Position numbers and translations under genes: made by a program. This document shows, one piece after another, positions 1 through 10,406 of a DNA stretch of 19,544 nt. This stretch comes from Zymomonas sp. (GTDB lineage: Bacteria > Pseudomonadota > Alphaproteobacteria > Sphingomonadales > Sphingomonadaceae). The DNA lies in assembly GCF_020216885.1 (NCBI RefSeq), contig NZ_JAIWON010000039.1, positions 1 to 19,544 of the forward strand, in the 5' to 3' direction. The number at the start of each line of letters is the position of its first letter. Within the stretch, counting starts at the first letter, position 1. A model generated the notes under the pieces. That model ran no database searches and was not told the DNA's origin. It saw nothing but the letters and a program-made list of their open reading frames with translations.

Positions 1-263
1 GTATTTTCGATCATCAGACTAATCGGCGTGCCCGTTGTCCGACCTTCAAAAACGCCTGATAAAATCTTAACTGCATCTGCTTCCCGTCTTTGGGTCGTAA
101 AGCGGGAAGAACCCGGTTTCCGCCGATCAAGAAAAGGCTGAATATCTTTTTCAGATAACACCAATCCCGGAGGACAGCCATCGACGACTGCGCCTAGCGC
201 TGCCCCATGACTTTCCCCCCAACTGGTAAAACGGAAGAGATGGCCGAAACTGTTAAAGCTCAT
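1..263 (-). CDS. aroC: Chorismate synthase, N-terminal part (cut by window edge)
   Basis: Chorismate synthase converts 5-enolpyruvylshikimate-3-phosphate to chorismate, the last common step of aromatic amino acid synthesis, using reduced FMN. The visible 87 residues contain the family's opening block SWGESHG (residues 14-20), then [14 protein letters not shown], and [11 protein letters not shown] near the window edge. These are the usual N-terminal signatures at the usual spacing. The start ATG overlaps the fabI stop codon as ATGA (263-260), and no Shine-Dalgarno sequence precedes it, so translation is probably coupled to fabI. It is the last visible gene of a yihY-fabI-aroC operon; the rest lies beyond the left edge. 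Identification is firm, completeness unknown. Confidence 0.95.
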   Translation of the reverse strand, partial: MSFNSFGHLFRFTSWGESHGAALGAVVDGCPPGLVLSEKDIQPFLDRRKPGSSRFTTQRREADAVKILSGVFEGRTTGTPISLMIEN

Positions 264-1066
264 TTGGCAAGCGCGATATCTGGAGCATCAATGCGTTTCA
301 TGCCGACAATGTTATATCCGGCATCAACATGATGAATTTCACCCGTTACACCTGATGCAAGATCAGACAGCAAGTAAAGCGAAGATTTCCCGACTTCTTC
401 AATTGAAACCGTGCGTTTTAGCGGCGTATTAAGCTGGTTCCATTTCAGAATATAAGAGAAATCACCAATGCCACGGGCGGCCATGGTCTGAATGGGGCCC
501 GCCGAAATAGCATTAACCCGAATATTTCGGTCACCAAGGTCAGCTGCCAGATATTTGACGGAGCTTTCCAAAGCCGCCTTGGCAACGCCCATGATATTGT
601 AATTCGGCATGACTTTTTCTGCGCCATAATAGGTCAGCGTCAAAACGCTACCGCCATTCGGCATCATATCGCGAGCTTTTCTGGTGACGGCGATCAAAGA
701 GTAAGCAGAAATTGTCATCGTCGTCTGGAAATTTTCAAGACTGGTATCCGAGAAATGGCCACGCAGCTCATTCTTGTCGGAGAAGCCGATAGCATGAACA
801 ACAAAATCAATCGTCGGCCAACGCTCTGCAAGGTCAGAAAAGGCGGTATCAATCGCTGCCATATCGCTGACGTCACAGTCGATCAGGATATCCGAACCCA
901 GCTTTTCAGCAAGAGGTTGAACCCGCTTTTTCAAAGCCTCACCCTGATAGGTGAAGGCTAATTCTGCGCCTTGTTCTTTTAATGCGCAGGCAATACCCCA
1001 TGCCAAAGAACGATCATTGGCAAGCCCCATGATCAGTCCTCTTTTTCCATCCATCAATCCAGCCAT
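260..1066 (-). CDS. fabI: Enoyl-[acyl-carrier-protein] reductase (NADH), FabI type
   Basis: FabI carries out the last reduction of each fatty acid elongation cycle (trans-2-enoyl-ACP to acyl-ACP) in the cytoplasm. The protein is a short-chain dehydrogenase fold with an N-terminal nucleotide site ([17 protein letters not shown], residues 10-26), Tyr146, and the catalytic pair Tyr156-x6-Lys163 (YNIMGVAK). These match the well-known Escherichia coli numbering when the start is at 1066. That start ([10 protein letters not shown]) has GAGG six bases upstream. The longer frame from 1078 would begin inside that ribosome site, so I reject it. About 268 residues, normal length. It follows the YihY-type gene by 22 bases and overlaps aroC by four bases, so the three are probably co-transcribed. 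Confidence 0.96.
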   Translation of the reverse strand: MAGLMDGKRGLIMGLANDRSLAWGIACALKEQGAELAFTYQGEALKKRVQPLAEKLGSDILIDCDVSDMAAIDTAFSDLAERWPTIDFVVHAIGFSDKNELRGHFSDTSLENFQTTMTISAYSLIAVTRKARDMMPNGGSVLTLTYYGAEKVMPNYNIMGVAKAALESSVKYLAADLGDRNIRVNAISAGPIQTMAARGIGDFSYILKWNQLNTPLKRTVSIEEVGKSSLYLLSDLASGVTGEIHHVDAGYNIVGMKRIDAPDIALAK

Positions 1067-1088
1067 ACCATTCCTCATTTATCAAAAA

Positions 1089-2111
1089 TTATTGGCTACT
1101 TTTTGGGGCAACAGAGGCCACCCTGTCAAATGCCAGTGTCGCATTCAAATGAATACCCACAACCAAGCCTAGTCCAATGATCCAGAAATAGATCAAAACT
1201 ATGACGGAACCAGCAAGTCCACCATAGCTGCGGTTATAATCCAACATATTATTAAGGGCGATAGGGAGAATCATACTCACCATCTGCCACCAAAAGGCCG
1301 TTAAAAAAGCGCCCGGCCATTTATAATAGCGGGCTTTTCGATATTGCGGTGGCGTAATAGAATAAAACAGAACGTAAAGCGCGCCAAATAATAACCCGCC
1401 GGAAATAACACGAGAAATGATTGATAGAATGGTAATATGCTCAAAAAATGCGTGGATTCGGTCGCTGGTCAAGCCGATCAGATTAAGTTGATCTATCAGA
1501 CTATGGTTATCGGAAAGGCTGATATGGGGCAAAGCGGCCTTGGCATATTCCATCACCCATCCGAAGCGCTGCGAAAAAACATTTTGGAGGGTCGCGATCA
1601 ACACCTGAATAGACAGGATGATAAACATCATTAAAACCGCCCCAATATTGATCGCCATAGCGCCCAAGCGATAGCGAATAAATTCGGTCGGCGGCTCCAT
1701 ATGATAGGTTCGATATAGTAATTCCCGAATACTGGCGATGAAACCACTAACAGACCACAGGCTAACTAACGCACTCCACCATATCAAAGAGCCTGATTTT
1801 GTCGAAAGAACCTGAAAAATAGGCCCGCTTAATTGACTGGAAACATTGGGTGGCAAGGCGGAAAGAAAAGAACGCACCGCCGCAAAACCATCGGCACCCC
1901 GTCCAATCGTGCTGGCAACAATAATGGTCAAAATCATGAAAGGAAAAAGGGTTAACAAAGCCATATAGGCAAAGTTACCGGCATGCGGAAAACCATTATT
2001 GATAACGCCGCTTGCGACCTGTTTTATAATTCTGAAAAAGGCCGCATATCTTTTTCGCTTTTTATGAAAAGGCGATTTTTTTCGTGTTGCTTCTGTCATA
2101 ATTGCGGGCAT
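1089..2111 (-). CDS. YihY/BrkB family inner-membrane protein (UPF0761)
   Basis: A 340-residue integral membrane protein of the YihY/virulence-factor BrkB family. A basic N-terminus (residues 10-22) is followed by about six hydrophobic segments. The family's central block (SLWSVSGFIASIRELL..YRTYH) is present, and so is the conserved C-terminal segment with YGGLAGSVIVLIYFW. Members were once called ribonuclease BN by mistake; their actual function is uncertain, so I assign none beyond membrane location. The ATG at 2111 has a purine-rich AAGAGA about three bases upstream; a second in-frame ATG lies at 2099. The gene is probably first in the operon with fabI and aroC. The 220 bases upstream to the next terminator should hold the promoter, but I could not define one convincingly. 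Confidence 0.85.
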   Translation of the reverse strand: MPAIMTEATRKKSPFHKKRKRYAAFFRIIKQVASGVINNGFPHAGNFAYMALLTLFPFMILTIIVASTIGRGADGFAAVRSFLSALPPNVSSQLSGPIFQVLSTKSGSLIWWSALVSLWSVSGFIASIRELLYRTYHMEPPTEFIRYRLGAMAINIGAVLMMFIILSIQVLIATLQNVFSQRFGWVMEYAKAALPHISLSDNHSLIDQLNLIGLTSDRIHAFFEHITILSIISRVISGGLLFGALYVLFYSITPPQYRKARYYKWPGAFLTAFWWQMVSMILPIALNNMLDYNRSYGGLAGSVIVLIYFWIIGLGLVVGIHLNATLAFDRVASVAPKSSQ

Positions 2112-2331
2112 GGTCTCTTAACACTCGTCATTAAACAAGGGTTAATCACGCCGCAGCGGTGCTAAAATAAAAAACTTATTTCAATAGCGTTATTGGGCAA
2201 CAGGCGAGGAACTAGCGCCAAAGGGATAGCGAAAGGATAATATAGCCATCGAAAGGGAATCTGTTTTTATCAGATAACCTTCAGATATATCTTGTTTTAT
2301 GGGTGAATTTTTCTTTTGAGGCCTAAAAATA

Positions 2332-2361
2332 TTAAGACCGGCCTGAAAAGGCCAGCCTTAA
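2332..2361 (-). terminator. Rho-independent terminator of the DnaJ-type gene
   Basis: A 13-base stem (2332-2344 with 2349-2361) closes a 4-base loop and lies 31 bases past the minus-strand stop at 2392. Read on the minus strand, the two positions that mismatch on the plus strand become G-U pairs, so the hairpin is fully paired only in the minus orientation. A short U-rich stretch (TATTTTT) follows. Confidence 0.75.
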
Positions 2362-2391
2362 TAAATAAAATACAATCTACGAAGGTAAAGA

Positions 2392-3333
2392 TTACAAGCC
2401 TAAAGCTGACCGTGGATTATAAGCCTCTTTGCCACCCCATTTTTGGACAAATTGCTTCAAATCGCTATCATTTTCAGGAATCGTAATCATCAAAGTGACC
2501 AGCTCATCGCCGCGTCCACCCGATTTTTTATGAAAACCCTTGCCTCTAAGGCGTAATACCTTGCCGGAGCTAGCGCCTGCTGGAACTGATACCATCACAG
2601 CCCCTTCGGCTGTCGGGACTTTCACCTTGGCACCTTCGACCGCTTCAGCCAGAGAAATCGGCAGATTCAAGGTAATATCGTCGCCTTTGCGCTGGAAGAA
2701 AGCATGAGGCTGAATATCAATCGTAACAATCGCATCACCGGCACCACCAGGGCCCGGTTGGCCTTTTCCGGCCAAGCGCATTTGGGTGCCGTTTTCGACC
2801 CCTACCGGTAATTTCAAATCGATTGTTTTGCCATCTCCCAAGGTAATGCGTTGGGGATGTAAAGTGGCCGCATCGACAAAAGGCACTTTCAGGCGGTAAA
2901 GATTGTTACTGCCTTTGGGGGCTGCCCGTCCACCAAAACCACCACGCTGTGATCGACCGCCGCCACCGCCGAAAATACCTTCAAAGATATCTCCGAAGTC
3001 GCCGCCGCCACCGCCGCCGAAGTTAAAACCACCAAAGCCGCCACCGCCGCCGCGGCCAGCACCACCAGCACCGCCTTGGAATCCGCCGAAACCGCCCCCA
3101 TTAAAGCGAGGATTACCCTGATCGTCGATTTCCCCACGATCATATTGGCCGCGTTTTTCTTTGTCCGATAAAATATCATAGGCCGCTGATACTTCGGAAA
3201 AACGCTCTGCGGCTTTGGGGTTATCCTTATTGTGGTCTGGATGGTATTTTTTTGCCAGAGAGCGATAGGCTTTTTTAATAGCCGCCTCATCCGCGTTTCG
3301 CGTTACTCCCAATTTTTCGTAAAGATCAGCCAT
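2392..3333 (-). CDS. DnaJ-type co-chaperone without zinc finger (CbpA/DjlA-like class II)
   Basis: This 313-residue Hsp40 protein would stimulate DnaK ATPase and deliver unfolded clients in the cytoplasm. The J domain covers residues 1-70, with HPD at 31-33 and the expected helices around it. A very glycine- and phenylalanine-rich linker runs from about 78 to 137 (FGGF, GGGGG runs). Two beta-sandwich client-binding domains follow. The four CxxCxGxG zinc-finger repeats of true DnaJ are absent, which places it with CbpA-like proteins. The DNA of the linker is a run of GGN glycine codons and much richer in GC than its surroundings. The ATG at 3333 has only a weak purine stretch (AAAGA) upstream. 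It appears monocistronic, with its own terminator downstream. Confidence 0.9.
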   Translation of the reverse strand: MADLYEKLGVTRNADEAAIKKAYRSLAKKYHPDHNKDNPKAAERFSEVSAAYDILSDKEKRGQYDRGEIDDQGNPRFNGGGFGGFQGGAGGAGRGGGGGFGGFNFGGGGGGDFGDIFEGIFGGGGGRSQRGGFGGRAAPKGSNNLYRLKVPFVDAATLHPQRITLGDGKTIDLKLPVGVENGTQMRLAGKGQPGPGGAGDAIVTIDIQPHAFFQRKGDDITLNLPISLAEAVEGAKVKVPTAEGAVMVSVPAGASSGKVLRLRGKGFHKKSGGRGDELVTLMITIPENDSDLKQFVQKWGGKEAYNPRSALGL

Positions 3334-3382
3334 AATGTCTTTAAGCCCACTCTATCTGAAATCATTCATGTAGCAAATATGC

Positions 3383-3419
3383 CACATAAATGTGTATGTC
3401 CCCTTAAAATCGCAAGGGG
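3383..3419 (-). promoter_or_regulatory. Two inverted repeats in the leader of the DnaJ-type gene
   Basis: Upstream of the minus-strand ATG at 3333 lie two short inverted repeats. One is CACAT-AA-ATGTG (3383-3394). The other is CCCCTT with AAGGGG around an 8-base loop (3400-3405 with 3414-3419). Depending on the transcription start they would be hairpins in the leader RNA or operator DNA 50-90 bases upstream of the gene. I do not see a clear heat-shock promoter or CIRCE element. Function is unassigned. Confidence 0.4.
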
Positions 3420-3481
3420 GCTGATCATAAAAAGCTGTTTTGTCAGAATATTAAAAGGATAAACAAAAAGATGGAATCACA

Positions 3482-3720
3482 TTTATCTAGATAATATTTT
3501 AAAAATAAAATTATTGGAACAAAATTTAAAAATCACTTCATCACGGCAATAATTTTTACTTTGAAAATAAATCTCTAGCCATTCGATTTTTTCGGATTTT
3601 TTAACTAAGCGCTTTGTTGTGAAAAAATCGAAACTATTCCTGTGGAATCTTATTATCACGATAAGCGACAAGTTGCTTGATTATGAATTTAACCAAAAAT
3701 AGAGCCTATCGGTGATAATA
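3482..3720. repeat. Gene-free AT-rich stretch with a cluster of inverted repeats
   Basis: Part of the 447-base gap between pyrC and the DnaJ-type gene. It holds several perfect inverted repeats. TTATCTAGATAA lies at 3483-3494. A 12-base pair, TTCGATTTTTTC (3582-3593) with GAAAAAATCGAA (3621-3632), has an 8-base palindrome AAGCGCTT (3607-3614) inside its loop. ATTCC-TGT-GGAAT lies at 3636-3648, and TTATC-AC-GATAA shortly after it. An open frame of about 60 codons on the minus strand here has AT-driven composition and no ribosome site, so I do not call it a gene. The stretch may encode a small structured RNA or be a repeat element; neither strand nor promoter can be fixed by eye. Confidence 0.45.
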
Positions 3721-3722
3721 TC

Positions 3723-3763
3723 AGGCCAGTTACAACAGAATTTAAGGCTATTATAACTGGCCT
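3723..3763 (-). terminator. Hairpin downstream of pyrC, possible terminator
   Basis: A perfect 10-base inverted repeat, AGGCCAGTTA (3723-3732) with TAACTGGCCT (3754-3763), encloses a 21-base loop starting 18 bases past the pyrC stop. It lacks a clean U-run on the minus strand, so it could instead be a stabilising 3' hairpin. Confidence 0.5.
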
Positions 3764-3780
3764 TGAAAAAGAAACGGCCT

Positions 3781-5121
3781 CTATTTCTTCAATTCACTCC
3801 GCAAACTATCCTGAAAGCGTAACGGGCGACCTATCGCTTCACCATAAAGCTGACCTTCCCACATCACGCGATGTCCGCGAATAATTGTGCCGACCGGTTT
3901 AGCCTTTAGCGCCTTTCCAGAAAAAGGTGACCAACCACATTTAGAGGCCAGCCATTCTTCTTCGACAACCCAAGAAGCCTTCATATCGACGATAGAGAAA
4001 TCGGCATCATAGCCGACAGCAATCCGACCTTTATTCAAAAGGCCGAATAATCTTTGCGGGGCATAGGAAACCAGATCAACCAAGCGAGCAAGGCTCAAGC
4101 GACCTTCGGCTACATGATGCAGCATTAAAGGCAGCAAAGTTTGAACCCCCGGCATCCCACTGGGTGATTGAGGGTAGGGGCGCTGCTTTTCTTCAATAGT
4201 ATGCGGGGCATGATCGGAACCGATGACATCGGCGATACCCTGCTGCAAGGCATCCCATAATCCAGCCTGATGTTTTTCCGAGCGGATAGGCGGATTCATC
4301 TGGGCATAACTACCCAATTCTGGATAAGCTGTCTCCGCTGCCAAAGTCAGATGCTGCGGCGTTAATTCACAGCTGGCTATATCTTTATGGAGCGCAATCA
4401 AAGCCATTTCTTCAGGGGTTGTGACATGAAGAATATGAATCAGGCGACCTGCTTTTTGAGCCAAAGATAATATGCGTTTTGTGGCGCGCATGGCCGTTTC
4501 ATCATCGCGCCAAACTGGATGGGATGACGGATCATTGGTTACACGATGAGGCTGTCTTTCTTTTAGTCTGGCTTCATCTTCGGCATGAATCGCAACACGC
4601 CGCCGTCCCGATTGTAAAACAGAAAGAAGCGTTTCATCATCATCGACCAATAAATTACCCGTTGATGATCCCATAAAAACCTTGATACCAGCGCATCCGG
4701 GCAGGCTTTCCAATCCAGCCAGTTTGTCAAAATTATTGGCGGTTGCCCCGATATAGAAGGCATGATCGCACCACATCCGATTTTTGGCACGGGCTAGTTT
4801 ATCTTTTAAAGCCTCGGCGGTGTCTGTCGGTGGATTGGTATTGGGCATTTCAAAAACAGCGGTAATACCCCCTAGAACAGCGGCACGACTGCCGCTTTCA
4901 AGGTCTTCTTTGCCTTCCAGTCCGGGTTCGCGGAAATGCACCTGCGTATCTATCGCCCCTGGCAAAATCGTTAGCCCATCACAGGCCAAACAGGCATCGG
5001 CTTGATGCTTTTCAAATTCTCCGATGGCTGCAATCTTGCCATTCTTTACAGCAATATCTTTCGAGATCAGCCCGCCGGGGGTAAAAATCGTTCCACCTTT
5101 TAAAATCAGATCATAAAGCAT
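3781..5121 (-). CDS. pyrC: Dihydroorotase (class I, pyrimidine synthesis)
   Basis: This amidohydrolase closes carbamoyl-aspartate to dihydroorotate in pyrimidine synthesis. The 446 residues fit the class I dihydroorotase/hydantoinase family. They contain VHFREPG (61-67), MPNTNPPT (92-99), GIKVFMG with the candidate bridging lysine Lys147, His179 (AIHAED), His232 (ILHVTT) and the catalytic aspartate in SDHAPHT (Asp303). The first histidine of the usual metal-binding HxH is Gln60 (DTQVHFREPG). The remaining ligands are intact, so activity is likely, but this is a variant site. The ATG at 5121 has AAGGAAGG upstream. It is not beside pyrB here; it diverges from the ygfZ-type gene with only 43 bases between starts. 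Another cyclic amidohydrolase activity is possible but less likely. Confidence 0.88.
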   Translation of the reverse strand: MLYDLILKGGTIFTPGGLISKDIAVKNGKIAAIGEFEKHQADACLACDGLTILPGAIDTQVHFREPGLEGKEDLESGSRAAVLGGITAVFEMPNTNPPTDTAEALKDKLARAKNRMWCDHAFYIGATANNFDKLAGLESLPGCAGIKVFMGSSTGNLLVDDDETLLSVLQSGRRRVAIHAEDEARLKERQPHRVTNDPSSHPVWRDDETAMRATKRILSLAQKAGRLIHILHVTTPEEMALIALHKDIASCELTPQHLTLAAETAYPELGSYAQMNPPIRSEKHQAGLWDALQQGIADVIGSDHAPHTIEEKQRPYPQSPSGMPGVQTLLPLMLHHVAEGRLSLARLVDLVSYAPQRLFGLLNKGRIAVGYDADFSIVDMKASWVVEEEWLASKCGWSPFSGKALKAKPVGTIIRGHRVMWEGQLYGEAIGRPLRFQDSLRSELKK

Positions 5122-5164
5122 CAGTGGCCTTCCTTTTTGTCTGCCAGTTTTTTATTATCCTATT

Positions 5165-5989
5165 ATGAGCGCCTCAAACAACCTTGCTATGCCGGATAAT
5201 GCCACTTTATTGGCTGACCGGTCTGTTATCCGCCTATCCTCGATAGCAGAAGAGTCTCGATCTGAAGTCTTTGAGTTTTTACAAGGACTTGTCACACAGG
5301 ATGTCTTTCTGCTGGGAAAGGGGGCGCCTCTATGGTCGGCCTTGCTGACGGCGCAAGGAAAGGTCTTATATGACTTTATCCTATGGGCAGAGGATAGCTC
5401 GATTCTGATAGACTGTGAATCGGCGATTGCGGATAATTTAATCCGGCGACTAACTCTTTATCGACTGCGGCGCGCTATCCGTATCGAAATTGATCCGGCG
5501 ATTGCCGTACATTGGTCATTAAAACCGCCTGAAAATCAGGCAATAGCCTCTTCCCCTGACCCAAGATTAGCGGAATTAGGTTTTCGTTGGTTACAGCCCG
5601 CCATCAATAGTCAACCATCGGTAGAGGCTATCTGGAAAAAACACCGTCTGGCATGGGGCGTGACGGAAGGCCAAGCTGAATTGGGATTGGATAAAACTTT
5701 GTGGTTGGAAGCCAATGCCCGCGAATTAAACGGCGTTAGCTTTACCAAGGGTTGTTATGTCGGTCAGGAAAATACGGCGAGAATGAATTGGCGGCAAAAG
5801 ATCAATCGTCGTTTGGCGGTTATAAAAACCGAGATGCCTTTGGATGATGAGAAATGTCGGATTTACTATAGTGATTTAAAGTTAGCCGTTGCGCTGTTGC
5901 GTGTTGCTGATTGGAACAAATTACCCGATGACCAAGAGGTCATAACCCCTGAATGGTTGAAAGAGGCCTTGGCTGAAGCCCATTCTTGA
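5165..5989 (+). CDS. ygfZ: YgfZ/GcvT-like folate-binding protein (iron-sulfur cluster/tRNA modification factor)
   Basis: YgfZ-type proteins bind tetrahydrofolate and support iron-sulfur enzymes such as the tRNA methylthiolase MiaB. The diagnostic motif K-G-C-Y-V-G-Q-E is at residues 195-202 and holds the conserved cysteine Cys197. The N-terminal half resembles the GcvT aminomethyltransferase fold (LQGLVTQDV at 39-47, YDFILW at 69-74). At 274 residues it is shorter than the roughly 326-residue E. coli protein, mainly at the C-terminus. No Shine-Dalgarno sequence precedes the ATG at 5165. Since the region to the pyrC start is only 43 bases, the transcript may be nearly leaderless. An ATG eight codons in (5189) is an alternative with no better signal. 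Function is inferred from the family. Confidence 0.87.
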   Translation: MSASNNLAMPDNATLLADRSVIRLSSIAEESRSEVFEFLQGLVTQDVFLLGKGAPLWSALLTAQGKVLYDFILWAEDSSILIDCESAIADNLIRRLTLYRLRRAIRIEIDPAIAVHWSLKPPENQAIASSPDPRLAELGFRWLQPAINSQPSVEAIWKKHRLAWGVTEGQAELGLDKTLWLEANARELNGVSFTKGCYVGQENTARMNWRQKINRRLAVIKTEMPLDDEKCRIYYSDLKLAVALLRVADWNKLPDDQEVITPEWLKEALAEAHS

Positions 5990-6040
5990 TAGCTTTATTT
6001 TTTTTCAGTTTCATTGTGACGGGAATTTCAATCAGATATA

Positions 6041-6071
6041 AAAAAAGCCGGAAATTTTTTCCGGCTTTTTT
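6041..6071. terminator. Bidirectional terminator between ygfZ and purA
   Basis: A 14-base perfect stem (AAAAAAGCCGGAAA with its complement) closes a three-base loop between two convergent genes. It gives a GC-rich core with a U-run on both strands, a textbook two-way rho-independent terminator. It ends 14 bases before the purA stop codon. Confidence 0.92.
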
Positions 6072-6085
6072 CGTTATAGGATATT

Positions 6086-8555
<2,470 letters not shown>

Positions 8556-8571
8556 TGATCAAAAAGCTTTT

Positions 8572-8750
8572 ATTATCAGGACAAAGGTCTTTCTAATCAT
8601 GTTACGACAACATTCCACCCTGTTTCTTACGTAAAAACCGTTTCGTGACATATTTTTTGAATATCAGACCCGATATTTCCGATATAATTTACTCAATCAG
8701 AGGAATATCAGGCCTGATATTGCCAAAATTATGTCCGTTATCCTGATAAT
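8572..8750. promoter_or_regulatory. Paired palindromes and flanking inverted repeat upstream of hisZ
   Basis: The 196 bases between hisZ and serA hold one perfect 18-base palindrome, AATATCAGGCCTGATATT (8704-8721), and one imperfect copy, AATATCAGACCCGATATT (8660-8677). Their centres are 44 bases apart, about four helical turns. The block is framed by an inverted pair, ATTATCAGGA (8572-8581) and TCCTGATAAT (8741-8750). All contain the half-site ATCAG(G/A). The arrangement suggests a dimeric regulator binding cooperatively upstream of hisZ. The perfect palindrome could also act as a serA 3' hairpin, although it has no U-run. Confidence 0.45.
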
Positions 8751-8751
8751 T

Positions 8752-10335
8752 TTACAGGAAGTGGAGCGATTTCACTTCACGTACGCCGGATAATTCGGCG
8801 ACTTTCGCCATTTTTCCAGCCGTAACAGGCGAATCGACCGATAATAACAAGACGGCTTCCCCGCCCGTATTCCGGCGACCCAGATGAAAAGTGCCGATAT
8901 TAACACCGGCTTTACCCAAAAGGGTGCCAAGCCGACCGATAAATCCGGGGGCATCATCATTGACGATATACAGCATATCGCCGCTTAGATTGGCTTCGAT
9001 CTTGATACCGAAAATTTCAACCAGCCTTGTGCCTTCGGAACCAAACAGCGTGCCGGCAACTGATTTTTCCTGTCCTTTATCATCGCGTGAAGTGACCCGT
9101 ATCAAAGTATGATAAGCGCCTTCGCGATCATGACGGATTTCACGGACATCTAATCCCCGTTCACGAGCAAGGAAGGGCGCATTAACCATATTTACCGACT
9201 GGGAATAAACACCCATCAGGCCGGACAGAACCGCGCTGGTAATCGGTTTTTGATCAAGATGGGCGGCCGCGCCTTCGACTTCAATCGAAACCGATTTAAT
9301 TTTATCGCCTTCCAGTTGGCCAAGCAGACGACCCAATTGTTCGGAAAGAGCCATATAGGGTTTCACCCTTGGGGCTTCTTCGGCTGAAAGGGATGGCATG
9401 TTCAGGGCATTGGAAACACCCCCCGTCAATAGATAATCCGCCATCTGTTCAGCAACCTGAATGGCGACATTGACCTGTGCTTCAGTGGTTGATGCACCAA
9501 GGTGGGGCGTGGCGATGAAATTGGGAACGCCGAATAACGGATTTTCTTTGGCCGGTTCTTTCAAGAACACATCTAAGGCTGCTCCTGCAACATGACCGGA
9601 TAACAAAGCGTCTTTCAAGGCCTCTTCATCAATCAGACCGCCACGAGCGCAGTTGATAATTCGAACGCCTTTTTTGGTTTTTGCCAAATTTTCGCGGGAC
9701 AGAATATTTTTGGTCTGATCGGTCAAAGGCACATGCAGAGTAATAAAGTCGGCTTTATGAAGCAGTATATCGAGATCAGCCTTTTCAATGCCCAATTCCA
9801 AAGCCCGTTCTGGCGTTAAGAAGGGATCATAGGCAATGACCTTCATTTTTAGACCGACTGCCCGATCGGCGACGATCGAACCGATATTACCAGCTCCAAT
9901 CAAGCCAAGGGTTTTTCCAGAAACCTCAACCCCCATAAAGCGGTTCTTTTCCCATTTTCCTGCCTGTGTCGAGGCATTGGCTTCGGGAATTTGACGCGCC
10001 AAGGCAAACATCAAGGCAATCGCCTGTTCTGCGGTCGTGATCGAGTTACCAAAGGGGGTGTTCATGACAACCATACCCGCTGCCGAAGCGGCTGGAATAT
10101 CAATATTGTCAACACCGATGCCCGCACGCCCGATGACCTTTAAATTTTTAGCTTCGGCAATGATGTCTTTTGTGACTTTGGTTGCCGAACGAATGGCCAA
10201 ACCATCATAGTCATTGATGATTTTCTTTAGTTCTTCGGGGGACAGGCCGGTAATCTGATCGACTTCCACGCCGCGTTCACGAAAAACTTCGGCGGCACGG
10301 GGATCCATTTTATCGGAAATCAAAACTCTGGTCAT
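8752..10335 (-). CDS. serA: D-3-phosphoglycerate dehydrogenase
   Basis: SerA oxidises 3-phosphoglycerate to 3-phosphohydroxypyruvate with NAD, the entry to serine synthesis. The 527 residues are the long form. The catalytic domain has VIGRAGIGVDNID (67-79), the NAD site GAGNIG (147-152), and active-site residues Arg231 (NCARGG), Glu260 and His278 (ATPHLGAST). An intervening domain follows, then a C-terminal ACT domain from about 455 (IVNDDAPGFIGRLGTLLG), the usual serine-sensing region. The start at 10335 has AGGAGA about eight bases upstream. The longer frame from 10368 has an unmatched leader and is rejected. It follows serC by 71 bases and is presumably in the same transcript, under the serC leader. 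Confidence 0.96.
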   Translation of the reverse strand: MTRVLISDKMDPRAAEVFRERGVEVDQITGLSPEELKKIINDYDGLAIRSATKVTKDIIAEAKNLKVIGRAGIGVDNIDIPAASAAGMVVMNTPFGNSITTAEQAIALMFALARQIPEANASTQAGKWEKNRFMGVEVSGKTLGLIGAGNIGSIVADRAVGLKMKVIAYDPFLTPERALELGIEKADLDILLHKADFITLHVPLTDQTKNILSRENLAKTKKGVRIINCARGGLIDEEALKDALLSGHVAGAALDVFLKEPAKENPLFGVPNFIATPHLGASTTEAQVNVAIQVAEQMADYLLTGGVSNALNMPSLSAEEAPRVKPYMALSEQLGRLLGQLEGDKIKSVSIEVEGAAAHLDQKPITSAVLSGLMGVYSQSVNMVNAPFLARERGLDVREIRHDREGAYHTLIRVTSRDDKGQEKSVAGTLFGSEGTRLVEIFGIKIEANLSGDMLYIVNDDAPGFIGRLGTLLGKAGVNIGTFHLGRRNTGGEAVLLLSVDSPVTAGKMAKVAELSGVREVKSLHFL

Positions 10336-10406
10336 AACAGGAATCTCCTGACGACTGCCCTGCGCCATAGCGCAGGCAGCGTCATCTTCACATTATTGGA
10401 AGGGAA

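Noticed and set aside
2903..3121. Proline-rich open frame on the plus strand
   Set aside because: It is the complement of the glycine-rich linker of the DnaJ-type protein; the prolines come from complemented glycine codons.
3483..3671. Minus-strand open frame of 62 codons
   Set aside because: AT-driven composition rich in Phe, Ile, Lys and Asn, no ribosome site, no recognisable domain, and inverted repeats run through it.
8704..8721. Perfect palindrome as an ordinary serA terminator
   Set aside because: It has no loop to speak of and no U-run on the minus strand, and a second copy lies 44 bases on, so a regulatory site is preferred.
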